Source: Stappia sp. 28M-7
Lineage (GTDB): Bacteria; Pseudomonadota; Alphaproteobacteria; Rhizobiales; Stappiaceae
Assembly (NCBI RefSeq): GCF_014252955.1
Contig: NZ_JACMIA010000003.1
Coordinates: 62,001-126,000 of the forward strand
Direction of reading: 5' to 3'
DNA length: 64,000 nt
The position numbers and the translations under genes were made by a program. Within the stretch, counting starts at the first letter, position 1, and the number at the start of each line of letters is the position of its first letter. Shown here one piece after another: positions 1-10,187 of the stretch. The notes below the pieces were generated by a model. That model was not told the origin of the DNA. It ran no database searches and saw only the letters and a list, made by a program, of their open reading frames with translations.

Positions 1-746
1 AGCGCCGAGACGATCATGCCGGCCGAGCGCGGATGCGCCGGATCCAGCATCTGCGCGAGCCAGAGGCTGAAGCGGTCGCGCCGCGAGCCCAGCCATTCGA
101 CCACCTTCAGCCGGCTGCCGGCATAGAGCGGCAGCACGATCAGGATCAGCCAGCGGGCGATCATCACCGCGACGAACAGCAGCACCAGGAGCACGCCGAG
201 CACGGTCGCAAGCCGACCGCTGATCTCGCCCAGCGCGCTGAAGGCGGTGCCGGCGATGACGCCGGGGCCCAGATGCACGATGGCCCAGACGATGGCCGAG
301 GTGACGTTGATGAAGGTGAAGCGGCCGACCGGCATGCCGACCATGCCGGCAATCCCCGGCACGATGGCCTTCACGCCCGGCACGAAGCGGCCGATGAACA
401 CGCTCTTGCCGCCATGCAGCAGGAAATAGGCCTCTCCCCGCTCCACCAGCGTCCGGTAGCGGTTGAACGGCCAGACCGACTTGATCCGGTGCTTGTAGAC
501 ATGTCCGACCCAGTAGGAGATCGCGTCGCCCGCAATGGCGCCGAGCGTCGTCCAGAGCAGGATCGGCCAGGGATCGAGCTTGCCGAGCCCGACCAGCGTT
601 CCCGCGCCCACCAGAACCACGGTCGAGGGCACGAACATGCCGATGATGAACAGCGCCTCGCCCATGGCGATCGTGAACACGACCACGTTGGCAAGAAGCG
701 GATTCTCGCCGATGAAGGCGACAAGCTGATTGAGAAGGTCGGTCAC
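1..746 (-). CDS. DedA family membrane protein (partial, C-terminus beyond window)
   Basis: Reading the minus strand from a GTG at 746 gives an open frame to the window edge, about 248 codons, whose stop lies outside. DedA/VTT-domain proteins are polytopic inner-membrane proteins linked to lipid scrambling, membrane potential and envelope homeostasis. The translation has the family features: an early hydrophobic segment followed by a GEALFIIGMFVPS-type stretch, then a glycine-rich loop leading into GDAISYWVGH, and the conserved FIGRFVPGVKAIVPGIAG segment in the middle. The GTG is chosen because it directly precedes the conserved start of the family; the upstream ATG at 763 is in another frame. 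The exact substrate cannot be told from sequence. Confidence 0.85.
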   Translation of the reverse strand, partial: MTDLLNQLVAFIGENPLLANVVVFTIAMGEALFIIGMFVPSTVVLVGAGTLVGLGKLDPWPILLWTTLGAIAGDAISYWVGHVYKHRIKSVWPFNRYRTLVERGEAYFLLHGGKSVFIGRFVPGVKAIVPGIAGMVGMPVGRFTFINVTSAIVWAIVHLGPGVIAGTAFSALGEISGRLATVLGVLLVLLFVAVMIARWLILIVLPLYAGSRLKVVEWLGSRRDRFSLWLAQMLDPAHPRSAGMIVSA

Positions 747-1044
747 GAGACGCGGCCCGGCATGAACTGTTTCCTGGCTGGCGCGGGCGGAATTCCCCGG
801 CGCGGCCCGCTACATGTACGTCCTGCGGCCGGGTTCGCCAATCCTCGGAAGGAGCATTTTTCCCGTTCCGCTCCGCAGCTTGGCGCACAGCATATGACAG
901 GCGCCATCCCTGCGACTATATGAGGCGCCCGTTCGCCGCGTGCCGGGACGGACCGCCGGCCATTGCATCGCGGCGGCATGCGCGGCACCTTGATGGCCGC
1001 ATGCGGCACGCGCCCGGCGGCATGACAGCAGGAGAGCAGCGCCC

Positions 1045-2511
1045 GTGTTCCAGTCGGCTTCCCTTCCCCTCGATCTCTCCCGAACCGATTTCGACGCGCT
1101 CGAGCCGAAGCTTCGCACCGAACTTCTGGCCGCCCAGCGCGAGGTGATCGAGAAGAAGCCCTTCTCCGTGCTGGTGGTGATCGCCGGCGTCGACGGCGCC
1201 GGCAAGAACGACGCCATCGCCCGCCTGCACGAATGGCTCGACGTGCGCTACGTCACCTGCAACGCCTATGACGAGGAGACCGAAGAGGAGCGCGGCCGCC
1301 CGGACCTGTGGCGCTACTGGCGCGACCTGCCGGCGCTGGGCGAGACCTCCGTCGTCGTCTCCTCCTGGTACAACGAACCGCTGCGCTGCTTCGTGCAGGG
1401 CGAGATCGGCGAGGCTGAGTTCGAGCGGCGGCTCGCCCGGATCAACCGGTTCGAGGGACTGCTGGCCAGCGAGAACGTGCTGGTGCTGAAATTCTGGTTC
1501 TCGCTCACCGCGGAGGCGCAAAAGCGCCGGCTCAAGGGGCTGGGCCGCAAGGACCGGGCCCGCCGCATCCTGGCCGAATGGGCCGATATCGCCCATGCCA
1601 GCGGCGCCCAGGCCGCGTTCGAGCGTGCCGCCCTTGCCACCTCCACTCCGGCCGCGCCGTGGATCGTCATTCCCAGCGACGATGCGCGGGCCCGCGATCT
1701 TGCGCTCGGCCGGTGCGTCGAGATGGCGATCCGCCGCCGGCTGGAGGCGGCGCCGAGCGATCCGCTGGCCCTGCCCGCCGTCGTCGCCCGGATCGAGCGG
1801 CGCAGCGCGGTCGAGGCGGTCGACCTGTCCTCGCGCCTGTCGAAGCACCGCTATCGCACCGAACTCGACCGCCTGCAGGGCGAGCTGGCCCGCCTCGTCG
1901 ACCGCAAGGCATTCCGCGACCGCTCGCTGGTCGTCGCCTTCGAGGGCAACGATGCCGCCGGCAAGGGCGGCGCGATCCGCCGGGTGATTCGCCCGCTCGA
2001 TCCGCGCCGCTACCGCGTCCACCGGATCGCCGCGCCCAGCGAGGAGGAGCACGCCCATCCCTGGCTGTGGCGGTTCTGGAACCGGCTGCCGCGCCGAGGC
2101 CACGCGGCGATCTTCGACCGTTCCTGGTACGGGCGGGTGCTGGTGGAGCGGGTCGAGGGCTTCTGCAGCGAGGCCGAGTGGGCGCGCGCCTACAACGAAA
2201 TCAACGAGTTCGAGGCCGAGCTCACCGACGCCGGGGCCATTGTCGTCAAGTTCTGGCTGGCGATCAGCCGGCAGGAGCAGCTTGCCCGCTTCAAGGAGCG
2301 GGAGGAGACACCCTACAAGCAGTTCAAGATCACCGACGAGGACTGGCGCAACCGGCTGAAATGGGACCAGTACGCTGAGGCGGCCGGCGACATGGTCGAC
2401 CGGACCTCGACCAGTTTCGCGCCCTGGCATCTCGTCGCCGCCGAAGACAAGCGCTTCGCCCGGGTCGAGGTGCTGCGCCATCTGGTCGGGCGGCTGGAGG
2501 ACTCGCTGTAG
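1045..2511 (+). CDS. two-domain PPK2: polyphosphate:AMP phosphotransferase
   Basis: The 488-residue protein has two tandem PPK2 (P-loop kinase) domains, the layout of polyphosphate:AMP phosphotransferases that make ADP from AMP and polyphosphate in the cytosol. Walker A motifs are GVDGAGKND at about residues 48-56 and GNDAAGKGG at about 301-309. The second domain has the full FDRSWYGR Walker B-type motif near residue 355. In the first domain the matching spot reads SSWYNEP, so the Asp is missing and that domain looks degenerate. The start is a GTG. The gene stands alone, convergent with pobR; a second PPK2 gene lies 2.4 kb downstream. Identification as class II PPK2 is from domain count and motifs. 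Confidence 0.9.
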   Translation: MFQSASLPLDLSRTDFDALEPKLRTELLAAQREVIEKKPFSVLVVIAGVDGAGKNDAIARLHEWLDVRYVTCNAYDEETEEERGRPDLWRYWRDLPALGETSVVVSSWYNEPLRCFVQGEIGEAEFERRLARINRFEGLLASENVLVLKFWFSLTAEAQKRRLKGLGRKDRARRILAEWADIAHASGAQAAFERAALATSTPAAPWIVIPSDDARARDLALGRCVEMAIRRRLEAAPSDPLALPAVVARIERRSAVEAVDLSSRLSKHRYRTELDRLQGELARLVDRKAFRDRSLVVAFEGNDAAGKGGAIRRVIRPLDPRRYRVHRIAAPSEEEHAHPWLWRFWNRLPRRGHAAIFDRSWYGRVLVERVEGFCSEAEWARAYNEINEFEAELTDAGAIVVKFWLAISRQEQLARFKEREETPYKQFKITDEDWRNRLKWDQYAEAAGDMVDRTSTSFAPWHLVAAEDKRFARVEVLRHLVGRLEDSL

Positions 2512-2520
2512 GGCGCGCGC

Positions 2521-4720
<2,200 letters not shown>

Positions 4721-4726
4721 CGCCTT

Positions 4727-4753
4727 GCCGCTTTCGGTTGCCGGCTCTTTTTT
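4727..4753 (+). terminator. possible terminator after pobA
   Basis: A short inverted repeat (GCCG at 4727-4730 and CGGC at 4742-4745) is followed directly by six T residues at 4748-4753, a few bases past the pobA stop. The stem is only four pairs with an 11-base loop, so this is a weak candidate. Confidence 0.35.
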
Positions 4754-4771
4754 CCGCCCCCGCCGCCCGGT

Positions 4772-4785
4772 TTGACTAGGGTCAA
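4772..4785. promoter_or_regulatory. FNR/FixK-type palindrome upstream of ppk2
   Basis: TTGACTAGGGTCAA is a palindrome of form TTGAC-N4-GTCAA, the geometry of Crp/Fnr-family (FNR, FixK, FnrN) boxes, lying 78 bp upstream of the preferred ppk2 start. It differs by two bases of spacing from the RutR-type sites elsewhere in the window. It suggests oxygen-linked control of the downstream polyphosphate kinase. No clear -10 element was found at the class II distance. Confidence 0.45.
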
Positions 4786-4863
4786 GGCGGCGCAGGCCCG
4801 AAGCCGCAGGATGGTCTTGCAAGAGATCCGCCTTGCGAGCGGATGGCGGCTGAGGAGGCGGGC

Positions 4864-6024
4864 GTGACGGACGGCAAGCGACAGGCAGCAGAGGCGAGCG
4901 GCAACACCAGCGCACCGGACGGCGCGTCTGTCCCCGCACCCGAGGCCGACGGCGCGATCGGTGACGGCATGGCCGAAGGGCTCTCCCTGGAGCGGGTCGC
5001 GGCCGTGCAGGGACGCGAGCTTGCGGCCGTTCAGGACATCTCCGGACACGACGGAAACGGCGGCGCCGAGGGCCTTGCCGCGATCCTCGACGGGGCCTCG
5101 CCGGACGATGCCGGCCTGATGCGGAGGGCGCTCGGATTGCCCAAGCCGCCGGGCACGCCGCGCCGGACCAGCAACGAACTTGCCCCCGACTGGCGCGAGG
5201 GAGGCTATCCTTACCGCTTCAAGATGCTGCGCCGCGACTACGAGCGCGAGAAGTTCGTCCTGCAGACCGAACTGCTCAAGCTGCAATCCTGGGTCAAGGA
5301 TGCCGGCCAGCGGGTGGTGATCCTGTTCGAGGGGCGCGACGCGGCAGGAAAGGGCGGCACGATCAAGCGCTTCATGGAGCACCTGAACCCGCGCGGCGCC
5401 CGGGTGGTGGCCCTGGAGAAGCCGGACGAGGTGGAGCGTGGGCAATGGTATTTTCAACGTTACGTCAAGCACTTGCCGACGCTCGGCGAGATCGTTCTGT
5501 TCGACCGGAGCTGGTATAACCGGGCCGGCGTCGAGCGGGTCATGGGCTTTTGCAACGAGGAGGAATACCGCGAGTTCCTCCGCCAGGTGCCGGAGTTCGA
5601 GCGCAATCTGGTGCGCAGCGGAACCCATCTGATCAAGTTCTGGTTTTCCGTCAGCCGCAAGGAACAGAACCGCCGGTTCCGCGAACGCAACGTCCATCCG
5701 CTCAAGCAGTGGAAACTGTCCCCGGTCGACCTCGCCTCGCGCGACAAGTGGGACGACTATACCCGGGCCAAGGAAGCGATGTTCTTCCACACCGACACGG
5801 CGGATTCGCCCTGGACGGTGATCAAGTCGGACGACAAGAAGCGGGCCCGGCTGAACGCCATGCGCTACGTGCTGCAGTCGATGCCCTACAAGGACAAGGA
5901 CGCCAAGCGCATCGGCCGGGTCGACGACCTGCTGGTCGGACGCGCCACGGTTCTTTCCGAGCGCGGCGAATACGATCCGCGGCACGGCTGGGACGCCCCG
6001 GAAACCGGTGAGGGGCTGCGCTGA
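4864..6024 (+). CDS. ppk2: polyphosphate kinase 2 (single-domain PPK2)
   Basis: PPK2 enzymes reversibly transfer phosphate between polyphosphate and nucleoside diphosphates in the cytosol. The core has Walker A GRDAAGKGG at about residues 157-165, the FDRSWYNRAGVERVMGF Walker B region, and the FWFSVSRKEQNRRF segment that precedes the lid. The GTG at 4864 follows GAGGAGG with a 5-base spacer and is preferred over an in-frame ATG at 4843; from it the protein is 386 residues. About 105 residues of low-complexity Ala/Gly-rich sequence precede the PPK2 core, longer than the usual family N-terminus. It is a different subfamily from the two-domain protein at 1045. An FNR-like box lies upstream. Confidence 0.9.
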   Translation: MTDGKRQAAEASGNTSAPDGASVPAPEADGAIGDGMAEGLSLERVAAVQGRELAAVQDISGHDGNGGAEGLAAILDGASPDDAGLMRRALGLPKPPGTPRRTSNELAPDWREGGYPYRFKMLRRDYEREKFVLQTELLKLQSWVKDAGQRVVILFEGRDAAGKGGTIKRFMEHLNPRGARVVALEKPDEVERGQWYFQRYVKHLPTLGEIVLFDRSWYNRAGVERVMGFCNEEEYREFLRQVPEFERNLVRSGTHLIKFWFSVSRKEQNRRFRERNVHPLKQWKLSPVDLASRDKWDDYTRAKEAMFFHTDTADSPWTVIKSDDKKRARLNAMRYVLQSMPYKDKDAKRIGRVDDLLVGRATVLSERGEYDPRHGWDAPETGEGLR

Positions 6025-6150
6025 GGCGGAGCTGCCAGCTTCCGCAGGCGGCAAGCATGCAACGGACGCGCTTGAAACGGGCGCGGTTGGGACCGAAACT
6101 GCGGCGAGCCCGCAACGGACCCCGCCCCTGATTCCCGGAAAAAGCCGCCC

Positions 6151-7440
6151 ATGTCCTTCGATCTTCTCGTCAAGAACGCCAAGCTGCCCGACGGGCGCGA
6201 ACGCATCGACATCGCCTGCCGGGACGGCCGCATCGTTGCCGTGGAGCCCGGCATCTCCGGCGAGGCGGGCCGCGTCATCGAGGCCGGCGGCCGGCTCGTC
6301 TCCCCGCCCTTCGTCGACAGCCATTTCCACATGGACGCGACGCTGTCGCTCGGCCTGCCGCGCATGAACGAGAGCGGTACCTTGCTGGAAGGCATCGCCC
6401 TGTGGGGCGAGCTGAAGCCGCTGCTCACCGTCGAGGCGGTGGTCGAGCGGGCGCTGCGCTACTGCGATCTTGCTGTTTCGCAAGGGCTTCTGGCGATCCG
6501 CAGCCATGTCGACGTCTGCGACGACAAGCTGACCGGCGTCGAGGCGCTGCTCGAGGTCCGCGAGAAGGTCGCGCCCTATATCGACCTGCAGCTCGTCGCC
6601 TTTCCGCAGGACGGGCTCTACCGCTCGCCGACAGCGGAACGCAATCTTGTCCGCGCGCTCGACATGGGCGTCGACGTGGTCGGCGGCATCCCGCATTTCG
6701 AGCGGACGATGGACGACGGCGCGCGCTCGGTGCGGGCGCTGTGCGAGCTCGCGGCCGCGCGCGGCCTGATGGTCGACATGCATTGCGACGAGAGCGACGA
6801 CCCGATGTCGCGCCATATCGAGACGCTGGCCTGCGAGACGCAGCGCCTCGGCCTCCATGGCCGCGTTGCCGGCTCGCACCTCACCTCGATGCATTCGATG
6901 GACAATTACTACGTCTCGAAACTCCTGCCTCTGATCGCCGAGGCACAGGTGCATGCCATCGCCAACCCTTTGATAAACATCACGCTTCAGGGGCGTCACG
7001 ACACCTATCCGAAGCGCCGGGGCCAGACCCGCGTGCCGGAAATGCGCAAGCACGGCATCAATGTCTCCTTCGGCCACGACTGCGTCATGGACCCCTGGTA
7101 CTCGATGGGATCGGGCGACATGCTGGAGGTCGCGTCGATGGGGCTGCACGTCGCGCAGATGATGAGCCGCGACGAAATGCGCTATGCTTTTGAATGCGTT
7201 ACGACCCACCCGGCGCGCGCGATGGGGCTGGAAGGCTACGGGCTTGCGCCGGGCTGCAACGCCGATTTCGTGCTGCTGCAGGCGGCCGACACGATCGAGG
7301 CGATCCGCCTGCGGGCCCGCCGCCTGGCCGTCGTGCGCCGCGGCAAGGTGATCGCGCAGAGCGACCCCGCGACCACGCGCCTGTCGCTCGAGGGACGGCC
7401 GGAAATCGTCGATCCGGCAGCCTACGCGCCTGGAAAGTAA
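6151..7440 (+). CDS. codA: cytosine deaminase-like amidohydrolase (CodA family)
   Basis: The 429-residue protein aligns by eye along its length with E. coli CodA, which deaminates cytosine to uracil. Metal and catalytic residues are kept with a constant offset of three: H58 and H60 (HFH), H211 and E214 (HCDE), H243 (GSHLTSMHS) and D310 (FGHD). The substrate-contact Gln in FPQ (Q153) and the Trp in DPWY (W316) are also present. The residue matching E. coli Asp314 is Cys311 here, so a changed substrate range is possible. If it acts on cytosine it would supply uracil to the pyrimidine catabolic locus 38 kb away. The start is an ATG 126 bp after ppk2. Confidence 0.82.
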   Translation: MSFDLLVKNAKLPDGRERIDIACRDGRIVAVEPGISGEAGRVIEAGGRLVSPPFVDSHFHMDATLSLGLPRMNESGTLLEGIALWGELKPLLTVEAVVERALRYCDLAVSQGLLAIRSHVDVCDDKLTGVEALLEVREKVAPYIDLQLVAFPQDGLYRSPTAERNLVRALDMGVDVVGGIPHFERTMDDGARSVRALCELAAARGLMVDMHCDESDDPMSRHIETLACETQRLGLHGRVAGSHLTSMHSMDNYYVSKLLPLIAEAQVHAIANPLINITLQGRHDTYPKRRGQTRVPEMRKHGINVSFGHDCVMDPWYSMGSGDMLEVASMGLHVAQMMSRDEMRYAFECVTTHPARAMGLEGYGLAPGCNADFVLLQAADTIEAIRLRARRLAVVRRGKVIAQSDPATTRLSLEGRPEIVDPAAYAPGK

Positions 7441-7463
7441 GGGAGTCCGGCGGTTTCCCTTGT

Positions 7464-7538
7464 TCTCGAATTTCGAGACGGATTCTGCAAAATACCGTCT
7501 CAATTTCGTGCAATTTCGGGATGGACCTCTCGAAATTG
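7464..7538. promoter_or_regulatory. cluster of palindromes before the P450 gene
   Basis: Three symmetric elements sit in the 210-bp gap. TCTCGAATTTCGAGA at 7464-7478 is a perfect palindrome around a central T. GAGACGG at 7475-7481 pairs with CCGTCTC at 7495-7501. CAATTTCG occurs at 7501-7508 and 7511-7518, exactly one helical turn apart, and its complement CGAAATTG is at 7531-7538. This looks like an operator region; no T-run follows, so a terminator is less likely. Confidence 0.5.
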
Positions 7539-7650
7539 CCCAAAGGCCGGACTTGGAGCCGGTCGCCGGGTTTGCGATAAGGGAGGGACGAAACGGCCCC
7601 GTTCGGACAGCGCTCCGGACAGCACCCCGGACAGGACCTGGACAGCACCC

Positions 7651-9165
7651 ATGCAGCGACCGACAGGAACCATCGACGGGGATAGCGCGGCAGCCCCCGG
7701 AGAGGACAGGGCCGGGGATAACCCGGCCGGCGGGTGCCCGGTCGCCGGCCATGGCGCAGCCTCGCCCGCGACCGCGGATGCATCGGCGCCCGGCGTCTAC
7801 GTACCGCCCTTCCCGCTGCGCCCGACCTCGCCCCCGCCGATCTGGAAGCTGATCGGCCTGGCCCGCCGCAACTTCCTCTCGGTCTGGCCGACCACGGCCT
7901 TCGCCAATCCCTGGCTGCGCGTCGCCGTTCTGCGCAAGCAGATCTTCGTCTGCAACAGCCCGGACCTGGTGCAGGAGGCCTTCGTGCGCAAGCACGACAC
8001 GTTCGAACGCAAGAGCGCGCAGATGCGCCACGCACTGGAGCCGCTGCTGGGCGACGGCCTGTTCATCTCCGACGGCGAGACCTGGCGCCGCCGCCGCCAG
8101 ATCGTCGGCCCGATCATCCACGCCTCCAAGGTGCGCGACTTTTTCCCCGTCATGGCGGAGACCATCGCCGAGCGCCGCGCCGCCTGGGCGGCGGCCGGTC
8201 CCGGCGCGCCGGTCGACATGCTGCAGGAGATGGCGCACCTGACGGCGGAAATCATCTGCCGGACCATCTTCGGCCGCCAGCTCGGAGGCGACTACGCCGC
8301 CGAAGTGGTCGAGAGCTTCACCGACTACCAGCGCCACATCGACCAGATCGACCTGATCTCGCTGCTCGGCCTGCCCGACTGGCTGCCGCGCCGGCGCGGC
8401 CGCGCCATCCGCCGCGCGGTCGCGCGCATCGACAAGGTGCTCGACGAGATCATCACCAGCTACGAGGCGCGCCGGAGCGATGGCGAGACCTCGGTCATCG
8501 GCGGGCTGCTTGAGGCGCGCGACGAGGACGGCAAGCCGCTGTCGCGCGAGGCCATCCGCAACGAGGCGGCGGTGATCTTCATGGCCGGCCACGAGACGAC
8601 GGCCAACACGCTGGCCTGGGCCTGGTTCCTGCTGTCGCAGGCGCCCTGGGCGCGCCAGGCGCTGGCGCGCGAGCTCGACACGGTGCTGGACGGGCGCATG
8701 CCGGAATTCGCCGATGTCGCCCGCCTGCCCTATACCCGCGCGGTGATCGAGGAGACGCTGCGGCTCTACCCGCCGGTGCCGATCCTGGCCCGCGAGGCGC
8801 TGGCCGACGAGACAGTCGGCGGCGTGCGGACCCCCAAGGGCTCGCTGGTCATGGTCGTGCCCTGGCTGCTGCACCGCAATCCGAACCTGTGGCCGCGCGC
8901 CGACAATTTCGAGCCGGAACGCTTCCTCGGCGCAACGCGCGGCGGCCAGTCGAAATTCGGCTACGTGCCCTTCGCCATCGGCCCGCGCATCTGCGCCGGC
9001 CTCGCCTTCGGCCTGACCGAATCGATCCTGTCGCTGGCGATCCTGGCGCAGGGCTTCGATGCGGAGCTGGAGCCGGGCACCGACGTGCAGCCGGCCTGCC
9101 GGCTGACCCTGCGCCCGGGCGAGACGCTGCCGATGCGCCTTCGGCCGCGCGCCTCGCGCACGTGA
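7651..9165 (+). CDS. cytochrome P450
   Basis: The 504-residue haem monooxygenase has all the P450 landmarks: the I-helix oxygen-activating AGHETTAN, the K-helix ExxR in EETLRLYPP, a FEPERF segment, and the haem-binding FAIGPRICAG with the axial Cys at about residue 448. A disordered, Gly/Ala/Pro-rich stretch of about 45 residues precedes the core, with no membrane anchor, so it is probably a soluble protein using separate redox partners. No ferredoxin or reductase is next to it. Thirteen bases separate it from the acyltransferase gene downstream, suggesting an operon and possibly a lipid or fatty-acyl substrate. The substrate is not determinable. Confidence 0.92.
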   Translation: MQRPTGTIDGDSAAAPGEDRAGDNPAGGCPVAGHGAASPATADASAPGVYVPPFPLRPTSPPPIWKLIGLARRNFLSVWPTTAFANPWLRVAVLRKQIFVCNSPDLVQEAFVRKHDTFERKSAQMRHALEPLLGDGLFISDGETWRRRRQIVGPIIHASKVRDFFPVMAETIAERRAAWAAAGPGAPVDMLQEMAHLTAEIICRTIFGRQLGGDYAAEVVESFTDYQRHIDQIDLISLLGLPDWLPRRRGRAIRRAVARIDKVLDEIITSYEARRSDGETSVIGGLLEARDEDGKPLSREAIRNEAAVIFMAGHETTANTLAWAWFLLSQAPWARQALARELDTVLDGRMPEFADVARLPYTRAVIEETLRLYPPVPILAREALADETVGGVRTPKGSLVMVVPWLLHRNPNLWPRADNFEPERFLGATRGGQSKFGYVPFAIGPRICAGLAFGLTESILSLAILAQGFDAELEPGTDVQPACRLTLRPGETLPMRLRPRASRT

Positions 9166-9178
9166 GGCCGCCCCGGCG

Positions 9179-10168
9179 ATGACCGCCGTTCGCGGCCGCA
9201 GGCGCATCCCTCCGGTTGCCTTCGAGGAAACCCATGCGCGCGAGGTCGCGGGCGAGCCCTGGCGCCGGGAACCGGTGCTGGGGCCGGTCAAGCGCGCCTT
9301 TCACGAGGCGCTGCGCCGCCTGCCGGTGGGCTTCGGCCCGCGCCTTGGCCACGCGCTCGCGCCTGTCGTCCAGCATATGGAGCGGCGGCGGCTGTTCGCC
9401 CGCCGACTGGCCTGGACGCTCGCCCGGCTGCATCCGCGCGCGCCGCTGACGGCCGCCGAGCACACGGCGGCGGTGCGGCGCTGGTGGCAGGGGACGGGCG
9501 CGATCATGGCCGAATACGCAACGATCGAGCGGCTGCGCGAGGCCGGACGGCTGGAGGTCGTGGATCCGCACGGCACGCTGGCCGGGCTACCGGCGGACGC
9601 GCCGGTCGTCTTCGCCTGCGTGCATCTGGGGCCGTTCGAACTGTGCTTCGAAAGCGTGCTCAACACGTTCGGCCGCGAGGCGGTCGGCACCTGGCAGCCG
9701 GAGCCTTCGCCGACGTCCAACCGCATCCTGCACGACCTTCGCGCCCGCTACGGGCTCTACGTCTTTCCGCCCGGTCAGCGCTCGGCGCGGCACCTGCACA
9801 AGATGGTGGTGGGAGAGGGCTTCGACGCGATCCTGTTCGTCGACGAGGTGCGCGAGCGGCAGATCCACCTGCCCGCCTTCGGCCGGCCGCTGCCGGAGCG
9901 GGGCAACGCCTCCGTCGCGATAAAGCTGGCCCTCAAGACCGGGGCGCCGGTGGTGCCGATCCATGTGCTGCGCTCAGGCGCGGCGCATTACCGGGTGCAT
10001 GTCGGTGCGCCGCTGGATTTTCAGCGGGAGGGTGCGCCGGACAGCGCCATGATGGCCGGGATTGCCGCGCTCGACCGTCATTTCGAGCCGATCGTCCGGC
10101 AGAACCTCGACCAGTGGTACATGCTGCCGGAGCTGCGCCTGCCGGACTTCGACCCGGCAAAGGTCTGA
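9179..10168 (+). CDS. LpxL/HtrB-like lysophospholipid acyltransferase family protein
   Basis: The 329-residue protein resembles the lipid A late acyltransferase family (LPLAT superfamily). Residue H149 begins a HLGPFE motif, matching the HX4(D/E) catalytic signature. Downstream are LYVFPPGQRSARHLHKMV and a block with AIKLALKTGAPVVPIHVLR that fits the family's C-terminal half. It has no clear N-terminal membrane anchor, unlike canonical LpxL. It follows the P450 gene by 13 bp and is convergent with dctM. Its acceptor could be lipid A, another glycolipid or a hydroxylated product of the P450; only the acyltransferase fold is supported. Confidence 0.72.
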   Translation: MTAVRGRRRIPPVAFEETHAREVAGEPWRREPVLGPVKRAFHEALRRLPVGFGPRLGHALAPVVQHMERRRLFARRLAWTLARLHPRAPLTAAEHTAAVRRWWQGTGAIMAEYATIERLREAGRLEVVDPHGTLAGLPADAPVVFACVHLGPFELCFESVLNTFGREAVGTWQPEPSPTSNRILHDLRARYGLYVFPPGQRSARHLHKMVVGEGFDAILFVDEVRERQIHLPAFGRPLPERGNASVAIKLALKTGAPVVPIHVLRSGAAHYRVHVGAPLDFQREGAPDSAMMAGIAALDRHFEPIVRQNLDQWYMLPELRLPDFDPAKV

Positions 10169-10170
10169 GC

Positions 10171-10186
10171 GGGGCCTTGCAGCCCC
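10171..10186. terminator. possible hairpin between convergent genes
   Basis: GGGGC at 10171-10175 pairs with GCCCC at 10182-10186 around a six-base loop, in the 19-bp gap between the convergent acyltransferase and dctM genes. There is no T-run, so its role as a terminator is only suggested by position. Confidence 0.3.
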
Positions 10187-10187
10187 G

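Noticed and set aside
4772-4785. Reading the TTGACTAGGGTCAA palindrome as a RutR site
   Set aside because: Its arms are four bases apart in a 14-bp frame, whereas RutR sites here are 16 bp with TTGACC-N4-GGTCAA. The FNR-type geometry fits better.
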